A DNA stretch of 64,000 bases from Anaeromicropila herbilytica (GCF_016591975.1 NZ_AP024169.1:2581001-2645000); one strand, 5' to 3'. Counted from the stretch's first letter, positions 8,997-18,533 are shown. Program-made: numbers and translations. The notes: generated by a model not told the origin, from the letters alone.

Positions 8997-10505
8997 TTAA
9001 GATATATATTTATTCAGATCAGGTAGCAATATGCGAAAGTTCGTCCCTACATTTTCTCTACTTTCAACCTCAATTTTTCCATCATGAGCCATGATAATAC
9101 GGTGGGTTAAAGCAAGGCCAATTCCCCAGTGTTTTGTTATTGGCTTTGAAGAATAAAGAGGTGTAAAGATATGTTTTATGTTCTTTTGAGGAATACCTAC
9201 TCCATTGTCTTGAATCGAAAGGATAATCCAGTTACTAACATTTCTTAGAAATATGGTTAATTCTCGATTCTCTGGTGATAGTTTTTCCATGGAATCTAGG
9301 GCATTTTCCATAATATTTCTTAACGCTTGTTCAAAGTAAATTCGATCAATCATCACAAAAGGTATATAAGAGTCCATCTCCACCTTTAACTTACAATGTT
9401 GAAATTCACTTTTCATTTCATTCAATAGATTGGACAGATACTCTTTGAGGTCTGTCTCTACTAGATTTAGCTCCGAGTGCTTCGTACTTCTATGTATGGT
9501 ATCCAACCGCTTATATAGATTGTCACAACGATTAATAATATCTTTAATTTCTTCCTCATTCTCTTTACTTACTTCTAATAACTCCACTTCTGCTTGAATG
9601 GCAAGGAGTTCATTTTTCATATAATGACAGAAAATCTTTGAAGTAGTGTCCGCAGCGTCAATTTGCTTATTGATACTAAATTCTTTTTTCTTCATCTTTC
9701 TTTTAATTTTTATAATTCTATAGATGCAAAAAGCACATAAAAAGGTCGTTACCAAAAGATAATAAGGGAATACCGTATAGATAAACTGATTATTGCTTAA
9801 GGGCACTGACAGATACGTTGTGTAATCTGCAATCTTTGATATTTTTACAAAGGAATCTGGTGAAAACCAGAATATAATCATATAAGAGAGCATGATTAAG
9901 GTATAGCAAACCCCTTCTCCAATAAAATACGTTCTTAAAAAATGAAGATAATATACCTTCTTATACACAAAACATAACCGAATCATACTAAAAAAGATGA
10001 TACCCATATTGCAGAGCACGGTCATAGAATGAATCGCTTTTGATAACAAGGCAATCTGCTTCATATCAAACAACGCTGGATAAGCTATCATATAGCTCTT
10101 ATACTGCACATAGGGGTCATAAATAAAAAACTGTATCAAAAGATACGCTGGCAAAATATAATTTCGATACCTTAGATTCTGCGATTTTACTTTTAATTGA
10201 TAAGAGTCCGAAAAACAATAGCTAAAATAAATGACCGCCAAAGAACATACATTGAGCATTCGAATGATAATGTTCTTTGGTATGTTAACAAACATGAGAT
10301 ATTTCCAAACTATTTTGGGAAGCGAAAAATAATTATTCACTACGTTATAATAATAAGTATCCTTTGATAGATAAAAAATCATGGAAAATATAGTTAGTAC
10401 ATAAGCAATTAACGTAGCTGCTAAATATTTTGATGTAAGCTGATTCTCCTTTTGCAAAAGCAAATAGGTAAATATGAATACAATCACCAATATAAAACAG
10501 AACAT
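8997..10505 (-). CDS. Membrane sensor histidine kinase
   Basis: 502 residues. The first 265 carry about seven hydrophobic segments (7TM-like sensor), with no obvious extracellular ligand domain. The phospho-acceptor is probably H294 in FCHYMKNELLAI, an unusual H-box with Lys-Asn after the His. The ATPase part follows: N-box in RNIMENALDSME, G1 box in DNGVGIP, and G2 box in HWGIGLAL. It ends with a normal ATP-lid region. First gene of the operon with the regulator and glycosidase. It may receive its signal through the divergently encoded membrane-anchored binding protein (10630-11937). Confidence 0.9.
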   Translation of the reverse strand: MFCFILVIVFIFTYLLLQKENQLTSKYLAATLIAYVLTIFSMIFYLSKDTYYYNVVNNYFSLPKIVWKYLMFVNIPKNIIIRMLNVCSLAVIYFSYCFSDSYQLKVKSQNLRYRNYILPAYLLIQFFIYDPYVQYKSYMIAYPALFDMKQIALLSKAIHSMTVLCNMGIIFFSMIRLCFVYKKVYYLHFLRTYFIGEGVCYTLIMLSYMIIFWFSPDSFVKISKIADYTTYLSVPLSNNQFIYTVFPYYLLVTTFLCAFCIYRIIKIKRKMKKKEFSINKQIDAADTTSKIFCHYMKNELLAIQAEVELLEVSKENEEEIKDIINRCDNLYKRLDTIHRSTKHSELNLVETDLKEYLSNLLNEMKSEFQHCKLKVEMDSYIPFVMIDRIYFEQALRNIMENALDSMEKLSPENRELTIFLRNVSNWIILSIQDNGVGIPQKNIKHIFTPLYSSKPITKHWGIGLALTHRIIMAHDGKIEVESRENVGTNFRILLPDLNKYIS

Positions 10506-10543
10506 ATCTTTACTCCCTCCTAATCGAATTCAAAAGTTCTTTC

Positions 10544-10581
10544 TGTAACGAATTGACGAAAGCCGTTACAAAATATATAAT
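10544..10581 (+). promoter_or_regulatory. Promoter with overlapping inverted repeat
   Basis: TTGACG at 10553, 17 bases, TATAAT at 10576 drive the plus-strand binding-protein gene. TGTAACG (10544-10550) and CGTTACA (10564-10570) are a perfect inverted repeat that brackets the -35 box. It lies in the divergent region with the kinase operon, so it is a good candidate binding site for the adjacent response regulator. Confidence 0.6.
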
Positions 10582-10629
10582 AAATTAATAGGAAATTATT
10601 GTCAATCTGAAAGGGAATGGTATATTATT

Positions 10630-11937
10630 ATGCGTAACAAAATTCGTATTCCAATTATTATTGCTGTATTCTTTATTCTTATATGTTCTACCCTTGTTAT
10701 CTGCTACATAATTAAAAAAGAGAACTCTTCCCTGTCTACGCATTCCACATTACATCCTTCAATCAGTAATATCAAGAATAAGGTGGTGCTCGATTACTAC
10801 ATATGGAACGATGAGGAATCTTATATCTCTCCTGTTATTGACTCCTACGAAGCCTTACATCCTTTGATTCAGATTAAACTTCACGTTATTGATAGTAATA
10901 GTTATGAAAAAGATATTAAGAAATTGATTTTAAAAAATAAAAAGATCGACCTTTTTGGTATTCGTGGAATCTCCAAAATGGTTCAATTTATTAATAAAAA
11001 TCAACTTCTGGACCTTACCTCCTATATTCAAAATAATGATATGGATGTAACTGCTTATGGAAGTATGTTTAATGATATCGATATCAATGGTAGATACTAC
11101 GGAATTCCAACTAGAAGTACCTGTTGGATTCTTGTATATAATAAAGATCTCTTTCGTGACGCTGGCATCTCCTATCCTAAATCCCTGACTTGGGATGAGT
11201 ATAGAAAGTTAGCAATTACACTAACAAAAGGAGAAGGCGACAACAAAATATATGGAGGCTACTGGGTTCCTTGGTGCTTTAACTTTGCTGCACTACAACG
11301 CTCCTCCTATCTAATTGATGATGACCTTTCCTACCTAAGAGAATCTCTTCTCATGCTAAATAACTTCTATAACATAGATCGTTCTCACATAAGTTACAAA
11401 GAAATGACGGATCAAAGCATAAATTTTCGCAAAGAATTTGAACAAGGCAAAATTGCTATGATGCCTCAAGGGGAATGGATTATCAATATGCTTATGCAAG
11501 ATAAACAAAAAGGGATTACCAATGTTAACTGGGATATTGCTCCTATGCCTATCTTTAAGGGACAAGAATCCGGAATCACTTGGGGGCAATATCAATTTGT
11601 TAGCATTGCTTCAAACACCTCCCATCCAAAAGAAGCCTTCGATTTTGTTCAGTATCTTTGTGGAGAGGAAGGCGCATTGATTTATGCAAAAAACGGTATT
11701 ATTCATGCATACTGTAATGACACCATCAAGAATGTATTTCTGAATACCGTTGGCAAGAAATCGGCCTCCATCTTTTTTCAAGTGAAAAAGGTGCAAGAAG
11801 AGCTACCCATATCTGGATATGAAGATGTCCTCGAAGCTTTTAATAAGTGTACAAGGGATTATCTATATGGAAAAATATCAATTGATAAAGCCATGAATGA
11901 ATTCGAGCATATGAGGACGAAGATATTAGAAAAGTAA
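10630..11937 (+). CDS. Membrane-anchored sugar-binding protein paralogue, likely sensor partner
   Basis: 435 residues with the family-1 solute-binding fold, but the N-terminus is an uncleaved-looking membrane helix (IPIIIAVFFILICSTLVICY) with no proper lipobox. It is clearly paralogous to the lipoprotein at 13921: both share a CW(I/L)L-YNKDLF block followed by AGISYP and LTW(D/E). It is transcribed away from the kinase operon and converges on the permease genes, which end 6 bases away. A second binding protein that is anchored and sits beside a kinase suggests ligand presentation to the sensor; transport function is also possible. The start has a weak, distant AAAGGG. Confidence 0.8.
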   Translation: MRNKIRIPIIIAVFFILICSTLVICYIIKKENSSLSTHSTLHPSISNIKNKVVLDYYIWNDEESYISPVIDSYEALHPLIQIKLHVIDSNSYEKDIKKLILKNKKIDLFGIRGISKMVQFINKNQLLDLTSYIQNNDMDVTAYGSMFNDIDINGRYYGIPTRSTCWILVYNKDLFRDAGISYPKSLTWDEYRKLAITLTKGEGDNKIYGGYWVPWCFNFAALQRSSYLIDDDLSYLRESLLMLNNFYNIDRSHISYKEMTDQSINFRKEFEQGKIAMMPQGEWIINMLMQDKQKGITNVNWDIAPMPIFKGQESGITWGQYQFVSIASNTSHPKEAFDFVQYLCGEEGALIYAKNGIIHAYCNDTIKNVFLNTVGKKSASIFFQVKKVQEELPISGYEDVLEAFNKCTRDYLYGKISIDKAMNEFEHMRTKILEK

Positions 11938-11943
11938 ATATCC

Positions 11944-12795
11944 TTATCCCTTCACCCCAGTACATGCTACTCCCTCTACAATATATTTTTGTGCAAAAGC
12001 ATATACAATAACAACTGGTATTAAAGAAATTACGGTACCTGCCATAATTGCTCCGTAATTGGTGTCATATTCCCGCTTAAACGTAGCAAGACCTAATTGT
12101 ATTGTCTTTTTGGTATCAGTATCAAGATATATCATTGGACCCATATAGTCATTCCAGATACAAGTAAAGGTAAGAGCAGTTAGTGTTGCTAATCCGGTTT
12201 TACTAAGGGGTATTGCTATCTTGGTATAGATTTTAAATGGTCCACAGCCGTCAATCTTGGCGGCTTCATTAAGGCTATTCGGAATACTTAGCATATTCTG
12301 CCTCAAAATAAAAACACCAAACGCACTGAACGCACCTGTTAAGATAAGGGATAAATGGTTATCGTATAACCCTAATTTTTGAACTACCATAAACTGTGGA
12401 ATCATAATTGCGTGCCATGGAACCATCATAGTCGCAAGATAACCTAGGAATAATTTATCTCTCCCTGGGAAACTAAGCTTTGCAAACGCGAATGCCGCCA
12501 TAGAGCAAGTGATTAACTGTAAGATGGTAACGCATATGGTAATCTTCGCTGTATTAAAAAAGTAGGTTGGAAAAGGAATCTCGTGAAATACTGTATTGTA
12601 ATTCACTGAACGAAACACCTTTGGAATCCACTGAATTGGCTTAGTAAATATCTCGGTTCTTTCTTTAAAGGACGCACTTACCATCCATACAAAGGGTATT
12701 ATCATAATAAAAGCTACGATTAGACATATGATTAACAATATTATTTTTCGTATCTCAATTTTATTTCTTTTCTTAAGAACAATCGTATCATTCAA
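11944..12795 (-). CDS. Sugar ABC transporter permease, MalG type
   Basis: 283 residues and six predicted membrane helices. The EAA loop, which docks the ATPase, reads NEAAKIDGCGPFKIYTKIAI. Third gene of the binding-protein/permease operon, 125 bases after the first permease, where a weak internal promoter may exist. No ATPase gene is nearby, as is usual in Firmicutes CUT1 systems that share an MsmX-type ATPase. Confidence 0.92.
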   Translation of the reverse strand: MNDTIVLKKRNKIEIRKIILLIICLIVAFIMIIPFVWMVSASFKERTEIFTKPIQWIPKVFRSVNYNTVFHEIPFPTYFFNTAKITICVTILQLITCSMAAFAFAKLSFPGRDKLFLGYLATMMVPWHAIMIPQFMVVQKLGLYDNHLSLILTGAFSAFGVFILRQNMLSIPNSLNEAAKIDGCGPFKIYTKIAIPLSKTGLATLTALTFTCIWNDYMGPMIYLDTDTKKTIQLGLATFKREYDTNYGAIMAGTVISLIPVVIVYAFAQKYIVEGVACTGVKG

Positions 12796-12920
12796 TTGGT
12801 TTCACCTTTCTTTCCGATTTTCTATTCATAGATTTCATTAAAGTCAACCGTATATACTCAAATAATTTCATTTATTAATTAACTTATTTATTTATGAATT
12901 CATTTAATGTACTCATTATG

Positions 12921-13832
12921 TTACATATCATCACTAACCCACTTTTTCTGTGCCTGCCATTGAATTAATGTCAATACAAAAACTATTAAGAACAGAAAAT
13001 ATCCGATTGCAGACGCATACCCCATTCTTCCATAACGAAAAGCCTCTTGATATACTCTCATTACCAAAACTGTAGTGGCTCTTCCTGGCCCACCTTCTGT
13101 AGTAACGTTAATAATATCAAATACTTGAAAGGATGCAATAAACGTTAATATGGTAACCATAAATGTAGTAGGGGATAACATAGGCCAAGTGATGTACCGG
13201 AATGCTTTAAAAGGCGTTGCTCCGTCCATCTTAGCAGACTCATAAAGATGAGTCGGTATATTTTTAAGACCACCTAAGAACATAATCATATAATATCCAG
13301 CCTGTTTCCATACCACAACTATTACAATAGAAATCATGGCAGTAGTTGTTCCCCAAAACCATTTCGGTGGATTGTCTACCCCAATGGAGGTTAACATCTG
13401 ATTGACTGGACCATTCCTCGACTCTAATAATTGAATCCATACACATCCTACTGCAACCATAGATGTTAAGTTTGGGAAAAAGTAGATGGTTTTAAATGCT
13501 CCTCCAAAGTACAGTTTATTATTTAACATAAGTGCTAATAACAATGAGAATAAGATTGTAAGTGGTACACTAGCAAATGTATAAAAAAGATTATTCTGTA
13601 GTGCTATCTTAAAGCTACTATCTGAAAACATATCAATATAATTCTGAATACCAACAAAATTTATTTTTCCAAACCCACTATAATCGGTTAGACTCACAAT
13701 AAAGCCCATAACAACTGGAATAGCAGTAAATATAAAAAATCCGACTAGATTTGGTAGCAAAAATAAATAACCCGCAATCCACTCTCTTCGGTTTAATTTC
13801 GAACTTTTCCTCTTTTTTTCTTTCTGTTTCAA
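12921..13832 (-). CDS. Sugar ABC transporter permease, MalF type
   Basis: About 303 residues with six membrane helices and the EAA loop ESAKMDGATPFKAFRYITWP. The start is uncertain. I prefer a TTG at 13832 (encoding MKQKEKKRKSSKLNRREWI), which has GAGAGGATGG about 11 bases upstream; a TTG at 13874 would add 14 residues but has no good binding site. The lysine/arginine-rich N-terminus is normal for MalF-type subunits. The gene lies 88 bases after the stop of the binding-protein gene. Confidence 0.88.
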   Translation of the reverse strand: MKQKEKKRKSSKLNRREWIAGYLFLLPNLVGFFIFTAIPVVMGFIVSLTDYSGFGKINFVGIQNYIDMFSDSSFKIALQNNLFYTFASVPLTILFSLLLALMLNNKLYFGGAFKTIYFFPNLTSMVAVGCVWIQLLESRNGPVNQMLTSIGVDNPPKWFWGTTTAMISIVIVVVWKQAGYYMIMFLGGLKNIPTHLYESAKMDGATPFKAFRYITWPMLSPTTFMVTILTFIASFQVFDIINVTTEGGPGRATTVLVMRVYQEAFRYGRMGYASAIGYFLFLIVFVLTLIQWQAQKKWVSDDM

Positions 13833-13920
13833 GCGTAATCCATCCTCTCTGTTACTTAAGTTGAGAAGGGGCAATAGACCCCTTCTCTTACTCTCTTACT
13901 ACTAAATCCTCTTCAAAACA

Positions 13921-15183
13921 TTATTTTTTTGAATTAATTTCATCTCTTCTTTGTTCATAGTTCTTGAAGGCTTGATCTAATGTAGCATTTCCAACTAAAG
14001 AATCATTCAATTCTTCTTTAAAAGCAGTATTTAATTCTTCATAATTCGAATCTAATCCCTGTTCAAGACTAACTTTTGCAGAAAATACATATTCAGCTCC
14101 TGGTACTGTAACTTTTTGTTTGTAAATATCAAGTGCTGCATCAGATGGAAAAGCTGGTACAGTAGAATTCTGCGCATAGATACTAGCACCTGCATCACTA
14201 TAGCAACAGAATTTAATAAAGTCATACGCTTCTTTTGGATGTTTGCTCTTTGCTGAAACGCTAAAGCATGAAGTTCCACCAACAGTAGATTCTTTTGTTG
14301 CGTCATCAAATATTGGTAGTGGAGCTGCACACCATGTAAATCCTGGTTTGGAATCTGGGAAGTTTAAGAAAGTCCAGTCCCCGTTAATCATCATATAAGT
14401 ATTACCTTCTGCAAAGAAAGAATTAATATCAAAAGAACCTGTCATATCTTCAATACTTGGACTACTCTTATCTGTTACATACCATCTTTCCTGATATTTT
14501 GCATATTCCTTTGTTTTTGTTAGATTTTCATCCGTTAGATACTCTCCTACAGCGGTTGCTCCAAGATTCATAGTCCAGTTTGGTACTACACAACCATACT
14601 TGTCATCCTTCGTTAGAGATTTTGCAAGTTGTGTAAAATCCTCCCAAGTTAAATTAACTGGATAACTTATACCAGCTGCATCAAATAAATCTTTGTTATA
14701 CCATAATAACCAACAAGATTTTGAAGTACATAAACCATATGTATTACCATTGTCAACAAATGCCTGACCCATATCCCCATAAGACGTTATATCTACATTG
14801 TTCTCTTTATTCAGATCATTCAAAGATAATAAGGCACCGGTTTCTGCTAACTGTCTTGTCTGCGCACCCCCACGTATCCAAAAACAGTCAATATCTGCTC
14901 CACCTGATAACATAACTTTTGTTTTGTCATCATAGTCATCATTTGCAATAATAGATAATTTGACTTTAACATTTTTACTTTGAGCATTGTAAGCATCCAC
15001 TAATGCTTTTGCAATTGTTTCATTATCGCTGTGCTCATAAAAATTGATGGTTACTACGTCATCGGATTTGGAGTCACTCTTTCCATCACTCGTAGATGTT
15101 TCTTTTGTGTTGTTCTTACATGCAGCTAAACTAAATACCATTAGCATAATCATAAGAATTGATATAAACTTTCTTATTTTCAT
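13921..15183 (-). CDS. Sugar ABC transporter substrate-binding lipoprotein
   Basis: 420 residues. The signal peptide ends in the lipobox LAAC (Cys at about residue 22), then a Ser/Asp-rich linker, then the family-1 extracellular binding fold (TINFYEHSDNETIAKALVDA near the start). It is the first gene of the transporter operon and carries a strong AGGAGGG. Its paralogue is the anchored protein at 10630. It probably delivers the oligosaccharide hydrolysed by the GH5-GH3 enzyme. Confidence 0.93.
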   Translation of the reverse strand: MKIRKFISILMIMLMVFSLAACKNNTKETSTSDGKSDSKSDDVVTINFYEHSDNETIAKALVDAYNAQSKNVKVKLSIIANDDYDDKTKVMLSGGADIDCFWIRGGAQTRQLAETGALLSLNDLNKENNVDITSYGDMGQAFVDNGNTYGLCTSKSCWLLWYNKDLFDAAGISYPVNLTWEDFTQLAKSLTKDDKYGCVVPNWTMNLGATAVGEYLTDENLTKTKEYAKYQERWYVTDKSSPSIEDMTGSFDINSFFAEGNTYMMINGDWTFLNFPDSKPGFTWCAAPLPIFDDATKESTVGGTSCFSVSAKSKHPKEAYDFIKFCCYSDAGASIYAQNSTVPAFPSDAALDIYKQKVTVPGAEYVFSAKVSLEQGLDSNYEELNTAFKEELNDSLVGNATLDQAFKNYEQRRDEINSKK

Positions 15184-15261
15184 ATGAACCCTCCTTTATT
15201 TTACAGGTATATAATACCAACTTGGATTCCTTGTGAATAGGTTTATCTTTTATCAACCCCC

Positions 15262-15292
15262 TGACTAATTTTCCAACAAAAATCACATACTA
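15262..15292 (+). promoter_or_regulatory. Candidate sigma-G (forespore) promoter of ku
   Basis: TGACTA at 15262, an 18-base spacer and CATACTA at 15286. The -10 matches the sigma-G/F consensus CATAMTA exactly; the -35 differs from TGAATA at one base. In Bacillus the ku-ligD pair is expressed in the forespore, which fits. No sigma-A promoter is evident in this gap. Confidence 0.55.
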
Positions 15293-15316
15293 ATAAAAAA
15301 CTACGAGGTGATCAAA

Positions 15317-16111
15317 ATGGCTGTAACACATAAAGGTTCCATCAGTATGGGATTAGTATTAATTCCAATTGGGCTCTACAAGACAACAACGGACAACGAT
15401 ATTCATTTTAATCAGCTAGAAAAAGAGAGCAAAGCAAGAATCCGCTACAAGAAATATTGCAGTCATTGTAATAAAGAAGTTACTGCGGATGATATTATAA
15501 AGGGTTATGAATATGAGAAAGATAAGTATGTCATTATGACCGACGACGACTTAGAGAAAATTAAGACGAAAAAAGATCGAACGATCCATATTATTCATTT
15601 TGCAAATATGCAAGAAGTTGATCCCATTTACTTTGAGAAAGACTACTATGCAGTACCAGACGCAGGCGCTGAGAAAGCCTATGAACTCTTAAGGCAGTCC
15701 ATGCTTATGCTTGGGAAAGTTGCCATCGCAAAGACTGTTATGGGAACCAATCAGAAACTAATAATTCTATATCCACAAGAAGATGGAATTATCGTGAAGA
15801 CACTCTTCTATGCTGATGAGATTGTAGCAATTCCTAAGCAAGTGCCTAAGATGGAACTTGATGAGAATGAACTTAACATGGCGAAGATGTTAATTGAGAA
15901 TATGACCAAACCATTTGTTGCTGCCGAATACAAGGATGATTACCAAGAACGATTACGAGAAGCTATTATGAAGAAAATACAAGGAAAAGAAATCGTATCT
16001 ACCGAGACAACGGAGAACAACAATGTTATCGATCTTATGGAAGCTCTACAACGTAGCCTCAATCTTACCAAAGAACAACCTACATTTAACACGACGAAAG
16101 GCACTGCATAA
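15317..16111 (+). CDS. ku: Ku protein for non-homologous end joining
   Basis: 264 residues, the usual size of bacterial Ku, which dimerises around DNA ends and recruits the ligase. MAVTHKGSISMGLVLIPIGL opens the beta-barrel; a CSHCNKEV zinc-like segment follows and then KTVMGTNQKLIILYPQEDGI. I start at the ATG at 15317, because GAGGTGATC just upstream is a 9-base match to the 16S rRNA tail; the GTG at 15308 lies inside that site. The stop overlaps the ligase start by one base (TAATG). A broken copy of its 3' end lies at 18550-18725. Confidence 0.93.
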   Translation: MAVTHKGSISMGLVLIPIGLYKTTTDNDIHFNQLEKESKARIRYKKYCSHCNKEVTADDIIKGYEYEKDKYVIMTDDDLEKIKTKKDRTIHIIHFANMQEVDPIYFEKDYYAVPDAGAEKAYELLRQSMLMLGKVAIAKTVMGTNQKLIILYPQEDGIIVKTLFYADEIVAIPKQVPKMELDENELNMAKMLIENMTKPFVAAEYKDDYQERLREAIMKKIQGKEIVSTETTENNNVIDLMEALQRSLNLTKEQPTFNTTKGTA

Positions 16112-17061
16112 TGGATCTATTTGAACAAAAAGCAATCAAGCCAATGTTAATCAGTGAGTTAACCTCTCCCTTTAATTCCGAAGATTGGATCTATGAATTA
16201 AAGTTAGATGGTATCCGCTGTCTTGCTTATCTGGATGCAGTGCATACTGAACTTCGAAATAAGAGAAATATGAATCTTACTCCAAAGTTTCCTGAGCTTT
16301 CTTCCATTCATACATCTGTAAAAGGAAAGTGCATCCTTGATGGTGAACTAATCGTTCTGAAAAATGGAGTTCCTGATTTTTATGAATTGCAAAGAAGAGT
16401 CATGTTATCAGATACCTTTAAGATACAATTAGGATATACCAAACATCCAGCCTCTTACGTAGCTTATGATCTTATATACCTTAACGGTGAAGATATGACT
16501 GGATATCCTTTATTAGAGAGAAAACAATTATTACAAAATATTATAGTAGAAAACGATACACTTGCTATCTCAAGGTATATCGAGACTCGAGGGATTGAAT
16601 TATATCAAGTTGCAGAACAGCAAAAATTAGAAGGGGTAGTTGCCAAACGTAAAGATTCCAAATATTATTTTGATAAACGTAGCAAAGACTGGTTGAAATT
16701 CAAGAGATTGGTGGATGAGGATTTTGTAATCTGTGGGTACCAGCCGAATGAGTCCAAAAGTTACACTTTGATACTAGGTCAATACCGCGCAGATACTCTA
16801 ATCTATAAAGGTAGTGTAAGCTTTGGTGTGAAAACGAGTTTTCTTCAGGAGTATAATCTCACGAGAATTGATGATTCACCTTTTACACTGACTCCAAGTG
16901 GACATGATGATGTCACTTGGCTAAAACCTGAACTAGTCTGCGTCGTTGAATATATGCCAAATACTAAAGATGCTCTAAGGCAACCAGTATTTAAAGGTAT
17001 TAGAGATGATGTCCTACCAACTGATTGTCAAATAAAAAATCCTCACAATCCAAGCATGTAA
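16111..17061 (+). CDS. ligD: ATP-dependent DNA ligase, LigD ligase domain only
   Basis: 316 residues. Nucleotidyltransferase motif I is ELKLDGIR with adenylated K31, motif III is LDGELIVL, motif IV EGVVAKR, motif V WLKFKR, and an OB-fold domain follows to the end. There is no polymerase or nuclease domain, so the end-processing modules of longer LigD proteins are absent or encoded elsewhere. It is translationally coupled to ku and should seal double-strand breaks held by Ku. Confidence 0.93.
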   Translation: MDLFEQKAIKPMLISELTSPFNSEDWIYELKLDGIRCLAYLDAVHTELRNKRNMNLTPKFPELSSIHTSVKGKCILDGELIVLKNGVPDFYELQRRVMLSDTFKIQLGYTKHPASYVAYDLIYLNGEDMTGYPLLERKQLLQNIIVENDTLAISRYIETRGIELYQVAEQQKLEGVVAKRKDSKYYFDKRSKDWLKFKRLVDEDFVICGYQPNESKSYTLILGQYRADTLIYKGSVSFGVKTSFLQEYNLTRIDDSPFTLTPSGHDDVTWLKPELVCVVEYMPNTKDALRQPVFKGIRDDVLPTDCQIKNPHNPSM

Positions 17062-17067
17062 TCTGTT

Positions 17068-17121
17068 ATGATCTTCCTTAAGTAGATTTGTTATTTACCT
17101 TGTCTACTTAAGGAGGATCAT
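17068..17121 (+). terminator. Terminator of the ku-ligase operon
   Basis: A 19-bp stem with one mismatch (17068-17086 with 17103-17121) begins 7 bases after the ligase stop. A longer-range pair CCTCACAA (17041-17048) with TTGTGAGG (17135-17142) encloses it. A T-rich stretch follows. Confidence 0.8.
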
Positions 17122-17221
17122 ATCAATCGTGTGGTTGTGAGGCTCTTTATTTATTATGAATTTTACTTATTAACACTTGTTTCTTATTGTTTGTTTTCTT
17201 ATTATCATATCTTGTTTATTG

Positions 17222-18325
17222 TTATTTTTTATCTTTTTTTACTACCGTTGCATATCCATCCAGATCGACTTTTATTTTTATTGTCTTATTCTTTTTAATA
17301 GACCTCCAATCCTTTTCGGATACTTCGTATTTTTTCTTTTGTTTTTTCTTATTTACGGTTTTGATATAATAATGTTCTTCAATCTCCCCTTCTCTTTCCT
17401 TTCCTATACCAGAATCAGAAGTGGCTTTTGCTAAAGTATATTTTCCAATGTAATCCTTCTGATTTTTGCCGGAAGACTTAACCTTTCTATTGTTCTTCCA
17501 TCTATCAATATCATAATAATATTTCTTTTTAAATACTGGCACATCTACATATACAGCTTTTTTATAAGTTTCTGTCTTATATACGGTTTTGTAATCTGTA
17601 ACTTTTCTTCTTGTTTCCTTAAAATGACCATTTCCAAGATTTCTTGTTGATGTTTCATAATGATATCCAGAAGCTACTTGATGAGGAACTTCTTTTGTAA
17701 CCGTTTTATAGTGGTCAATTACATGTTTATAGCGATATATTTCGCGCTTCGTATCTGTCAAACGTGCCTTATCTGGAAGTGACCAATCACTTTCACTAAC
17801 TGTTTGATATTTTTCGATATCAAGTGTTTTATTCCATTCGAATCCAGTTACTTTTACTACTTTAGGCTGCATTGCCTTATAAATACCAAAGGCTGAACAG
17901 ATTGCTAAGAACAGAACAACGAAGATACCAATTCGCTTCCATTTACCAGATGAGGAACCTTGACTATTATATGCATAATTAGATTCAAAATCATCATACT
18001 CATCTTTCCGCTCTGCTTCTTTTGCATCTTTTCTTTCTCTCATTTCAAAGTAGTTCTCTTCGCTTTCTTGTTTTGATGCTCCACATGATGTGCAGTTTTC
18101 ATCAAAGTCTGAATTAAGTTGCTCACAAAAACTACATAACCAATCTGGATTCATGGATACTTTCTCAGCAGCCTCATCATCCAGATAAGTTCTGTCTAAT
18201 AGATAGAACTCTGTATTCTCACCTCTTGCTTTTCCACAGGCTGGACATTCTCTAAGGTGTCCTTTAATTGCTTTCTTTTCACAGTAGTCACAGTCCCAAT
18301 ATCCTTCAATTATCTTATCTTCCAC
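17222..18325 (-). CDS. Double zinc-ribbon membrane protein of unknown function
   Basis: 367 residues that I do not recognise as a named family. Two zinc ribbons lie at the N-terminus: CDYC with CPAC (about residues 13-31) and CSFC with CTSC (about 64-82). A charged stretch and one membrane helix follow (KRIGIFVVLFLAICSAFGIY, about 130-149). The remaining 215 residues are very rich in Lys, Tyr, Thr and Val with repeated KTVYKTETYKK-like strands. The zinc ribbons would be cytosolic and the basic part outside. It is convergent with ku-ligase and transcribed from the family-A promoter at 18505. Confidence 0.8.
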   Translation of the reverse strand: MEDKIIEGYWDCDYCEKKAIKGHLRECPACGKARGENTEFYLLDRTYLDDEAAEKVSMNPDWLCSFCEQLNSDFDENCTSCGASKQESEENYFEMRERKDAKEAERKDEYDDFESNYAYNSQGSSSGKWKRIGIFVVLFLAICSAFGIYKAMQPKVVKVTGFEWNKTLDIEKYQTVSESDWSLPDKARLTDTKREIYRYKHVIDHYKTVTKEVPHQVASGYHYETSTRNLGNGHFKETRRKVTDYKTVYKTETYKKAVYVDVPVFKKKYYYDIDRWKNNRKVKSSGKNQKDYIGKYTLAKATSDSGIGKEREGEIEEHYYIKTVNKKKQKKKYEVSEKDWRSIKKNKTIKIKVDLDGYATVVKKDKK

Positions 18326-18504
18326 TATTGATACCTCGTTATTTATTCTGTCATTTCTTTAAGCTTATTCCTAACCTTTTATAATCCCTTTTGAATTAAC
18401 ACCATTTATTCTATTAAACGCTGCTTTCATATATTACTATTTGATACTATTTCTATAATATATTTTATCTTTCTAAGCATTTACATTAAATGGATTGCAA
18501 ACCT

Positions 18505-18533
18505 ATAATACACTATTATATTCCATAAAACAA
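18505..18533 (-). promoter_or_regulatory. Promoter, family A copy 3
   Basis: Minus strand: TTGTTT, 17 bases, TATTAT. The spacer resembles the copies at 570 and 3603 base for base at most positions, but the flanks differ. It lies 180 bases before the zinc-ribbon gene. Confidence 0.6.
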
